Positions 6,345-7,371 of a stretch of 7,371 nt of DNA are shown one piece after another. This DNA comes from CBDUBU01 sp965365465. Its GTDB lineage: Bacteria; Bacteroidota; Rhodothermia; Rhodothermales; DASSAV01. Both the position numbers and the translations under genes were made by a program. Numbering within the stretch: the stretch's first letter is position 1; each line of letters begins with the position of its first letter. The notes under the pieces are model-generated. The model saw only the letters and a program-made list of their open reading frames with translations, was not told where the DNA came from and did no database searches. Location: positions 1-7,371 of the forward strand of contig CBDUBU010000207.1 of the NCBI GenBank assembly GCA_965365465.1, read 5' to 3'.

Positions 6345-6385
6345 CTAACAGGATCAAGGCAGGTTACCAGCGCCGATTTACTGAC

Positions 6386-6658
6386 ATGGAATCTTCTATT
6401 TCCATCCATGTACCAGAGGACATGATGCACCGGCTGCAAGCAAGTTGGAATGACCTCCCACGCCGCACGCTCGAAGCGCTGGCAGTTGAGGCATACCGCG
6501 ATGAAGTGCTTTCCTCTGCCGAGGTCGGACGCCTGCTCGGGCATACCTCCCGCTGGGAAACCGAGGCATTTCTGCATGAAAGACAGGCCTACTTGCATTA
6601 TACCGAAAAAGACCTGACACGGGATATGCGAAGGATTCATCAGGCAACGGGGCGATGA
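6386..6658 (+). CDS. UPF0175 family antitoxin
   Basis: This 90-residue protein is of the UPF0175 type, the usual partner of DUF3368 PIN-domain toxins. An N-terminal beta strand (SISIHVPEDMMHRL) is followed by a helical region (LEALAVEAYRDEVLSSAEVG, about 29-48) and a helix-turn-helix-like segment with RLLGHTSRWETEAFL (49-63). It ends with the typical LHERQAYLHYTEKDL. By analogy the protein would bind and neutralise the toxin and repress its own promoter. Its stop overlaps the toxin start as ATGA (6655-6658), the normal layout for such pairs. The ATG at 6386 gives the expected family length; no Shine-Dalgarno is seen. Because the adjacent toxin is disrupted, this gene is probably now an orphan antitoxin. 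It appears intact. Confidence 0.88.
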   Translation: MESSISIHVPEDMMHRLQASWNDLPRRTLEALAVEAYRDEVLSSAEVGRLLGHTSRWETEAFLHERQAYLHYTEKDLTRDMRRIHQATGR

Positions 6659-6876
6659 CGGTCGTCTCGAATGCGTCTCCGCTCAACTATCTCGTGCTGA
6701 TTAGCGCCCTTGATCTTTTGCCTCAGCTTTTCGGCGCGGTCTTCATTCCTTCTGCCATGCGCGATGAGCTTTCCGATTCAGGCGCGCTTGAGATCGTACA
6801 GTTCTGGATCGAAAAACAGGCTGACTGGCTGCATATCCATGAGGTAAATTCAAAGTTGATATTCCAGCAGCTATAG
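6655..6876 (+). CDS. DUF3368 PIN-domain toxin, N-terminal remnant (disrupted gene)
   Basis: This is a 73-residue open frame whose first 62 or so residues are a clear DUF3368 (VapC-like PIN nuclease) N-terminus: VVSNASPLNYLVLISALDLL, then LFGAVFIPSAMRDEL. Such toxins are normally about 150-160 residues and cleave RNA with a metal site of three or four acidic residues. Glu38 (in RDEL) is present, and Asn6 stands where classical PIN domains have Asp, a substitution I recall in this family. After HIHEV the frame runs into unrelated residues (NSKLIFQQL) and a TAG at 6874. The central acidic residues and core helices are absent, so nuclease activity is very unlikely. The matching C-terminus is still present just downstream in another frame. 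The gene is translationally coupled to the antitoxin by ATGA. Confidence 0.8.
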   Translation: MTVVSNASPLNYLVLISALDLLPQLFGAVFIPSAMRDELSDSGALEIVQFWIEKQADWLHIHEVNSKLIFQQL

Positions 6877-6959
6877 ATCGACTGAGACAAACCTCTTTTC
6901 GAGCCGCCCCTGACCTCTACAAGTGGCTGCTGGACCAGCACCGGTTGCGTGCTTGCTGA
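6843..6959 (+). pseudogene. DUF3368 toxin C-terminal remnant, out of frame
   Basis: In a different frame from the N-terminal remnant, 6843-6959 reads through VDIPAAIDRLRQTSFRAAP and then DLYKWLLDQHRLRAC to a TGA. The LRQTSFRAAP-type end is what DUF3368 proteins normally have at their C-terminus. It overlaps the N-terminal remnant directly, so about 55-60 central residues are missing and the two halves are out of frame. The simplest explanation is one internal deletion of a length not divisible by three, with its junction at about 6841-6855. There is no start codon or ribosome-binding site for independent translation. Repeat copy B begins two bases after this stop. Confidence 0.75.
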
Positions 6960-6961
6960 AA

Positions 6962-7032
6962 GGCAGAATCCGCCGGGACGCGCCGGCAAGATGCGTCAGA
7001 TCGATCAGAGATTACGGTTCCGCACGGAGGTG
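6962..7032 (+). repeat. 71-base direct repeat, copy B (directly after the toxin remnant)
   Basis: This copy matches 6205-6275 at 68 of 71 positions in the same orientation. It starts two bases after the toxin's final stop and ends 8 bases before the stop of the convergent aminotransferase gene, filling almost the whole junction. The initial palindrome is weakened by one change (GGCAGAATCCGCC), and the GTGCG arm has become ATGCG. Unlike copy A, it has no inverted partial copy next to it. The start-to-start distance between copies is 757 bases. Confidence 0.9.
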
Positions 7033-7040
7033 AGCAGGAG

Positions 7041-7371
7041 CTAAAGACTCGCCAGCCGGTCGTTCACCTCTCGCTCCAGGTCGAAGGCTTTCAGGGGGTC
7101 GAAGCGGAACGTGCGGTGGCGCCAGTCGCCCCGGCTGCCGGGCACGGGTTCGTAGGTGTTGGCATAAAAATCGGCATGGCTGATCAGGTGCGTGATCGCC
7201 TCCACCGCCGCGTCCACATCGGTTTGCGTATTGTAGAGGCCGAACGAAATCCGCACCATGCCCGGCTGCTCCTCACGTCCGTGCGGGTCGAGGCAGGCAG
7301 GCGGCGCTACGCCATGCTCATCGGCAATGCCAAGCAACTGGCGCACGAACGGCTGGGCGCAGAAGCACTCG
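7041..7371 (-). CDS. Class V aminotransferase / cysteine-desulfurase-like PLP enzyme, C-terminal part
   Basis: The frame is open to the right window edge, so only the last 110 codons are present and the N-terminal three quarters, including the PLP-binding Lys, lie outside. The visible part reads ECFCAQPFVRQLLGI, an arrangement typical of the C-terminal small domain of class V (NifS/Csd-like) proteins. It then has PGMVRISFGLYNTQTDVDAA, the usual end-of-fold motif. A short polar tail (EREVNDRLASL) closes it. Members are desulfurases, selenocysteine lyases or other PLP enzymes; the two Cys in CFC are notable, but which is catalytic cannot be judged from this fragment. The gene converges on the toxin-antitoxin module, with repeat copy B between them. 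It looks like ordinary host sequence bounding the accessory segment. Confidence 0.85.
   Translation of the reverse strand, partial: ECFCAQPFVRQLLGIADEHGVAPPACLDPHGREEQPGMVRISFGLYNTQTDVDAAVEAITHLISHADFYANTYEPVPGSRGDWRHRTFRFDPLKAFDLEREVNDRLASL

Larger units (their letters stand above)
6052..6385. other. Divergent intergenic region holding repeat copy A
   Basis: These 334 bases lie between the small minus-strand gene and the antitoxin gene. They contain the 71-base repeat (6205-6275) and an inverted partial copy of its end (6326-6344). GCCGG/CCGGC arms flank a short loop near 6091-6109. A plus-strand open frame of 86 codons starts at ATG 6084 after an AGGAG placed 4 bases upstream. It crosses the repeat and has no recognisable protein features, so I do not call it a gene. 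Promoters for the antitoxin operon should lie between about 6345 and 6385, but no clear boxes are visible. Confidence 0.5.

Noticed and set aside
6052..6357. N-terminal extension of the small minus-strand gene to 188 residues
   Set aside because: The extension is a translation of the repeat and its flanks and looks non-coding; the ATG at 6051 starts where protein-like sequence begins.
6205..7032. Composite insertion sequence
   Set aside because: There is no transposase, no terminal inverted repeats on the 71-base units, and no target-site duplication I could identify.

Overview
The window is GC-rich bacterial DNA, densely packed with short intergenic gaps and very few Shine-Dalgarno sequences ahead of starts. 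One secreted protein has a signal peptide that leaves Gln at +1, and a lipoprotein carries an acidic run straight after its Cys. Together these suggest the Bacteroidota/Rhodothermota group. This is a lineage guess from style; no marker gene is present. Both ends of the window cut through genes.

Layout. (1) Positions 1-1554, plus strand: the 3' part of a berberine-bridge-type FAD oxidoreductase, overlapping by 4 bases (ATGA) a small lipoprotein whose mature part resembles the BP74-related family. (2) 1567-2478, minus strand: an HMG-CoA-lyase-family enzyme, convergent with (1). (3) 2479-2888: a 410-base divergent intergenic region with no gene, containing two perfect inverted repeats and an A/C-rich block of ACCGCA repeats. 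(4) 2889-5780, plus strand: a secreted M1 zinc aminopeptidase and, 21 bases later, a six-segment membrane protein, probably one operon. (5) 5791-6051, minus strand: a small unrecognised acidic protein. Its stop codon and that of the membrane protein lie in the two arms of one perfect 10-bp inverted repeat. (6) 6052-7040: a UPF0175 antitoxin gene overlapping a DUF3368 PIN-type toxin gene that has lost its middle and is frameshifted. This module lies between two 71-base direct repeats (68/71 identical), and the upstream repeat also pairs with an inverted partial copy of its own end. (7) 7041-7371, minus strand: the C-terminal part of a class V PLP-dependent aminotransferase / cysteine-desulfurase-like protein.

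Genes 1-5 look like ordinary chromosomal metabolism and secretion functions. The accessory part is 6052-7040, where a decayed toxin-antitoxin module sits in a repeat-bounded cassette. I found no CRISPR array, tRNA, rRNA, transposase or clearly new multi-gene system. The points most worth checking are the repeat-bounded cassette, the precise toxin deletion, and a Glu-to-Gln replacement at one active-site position of the HMG-CoA lyase relative.
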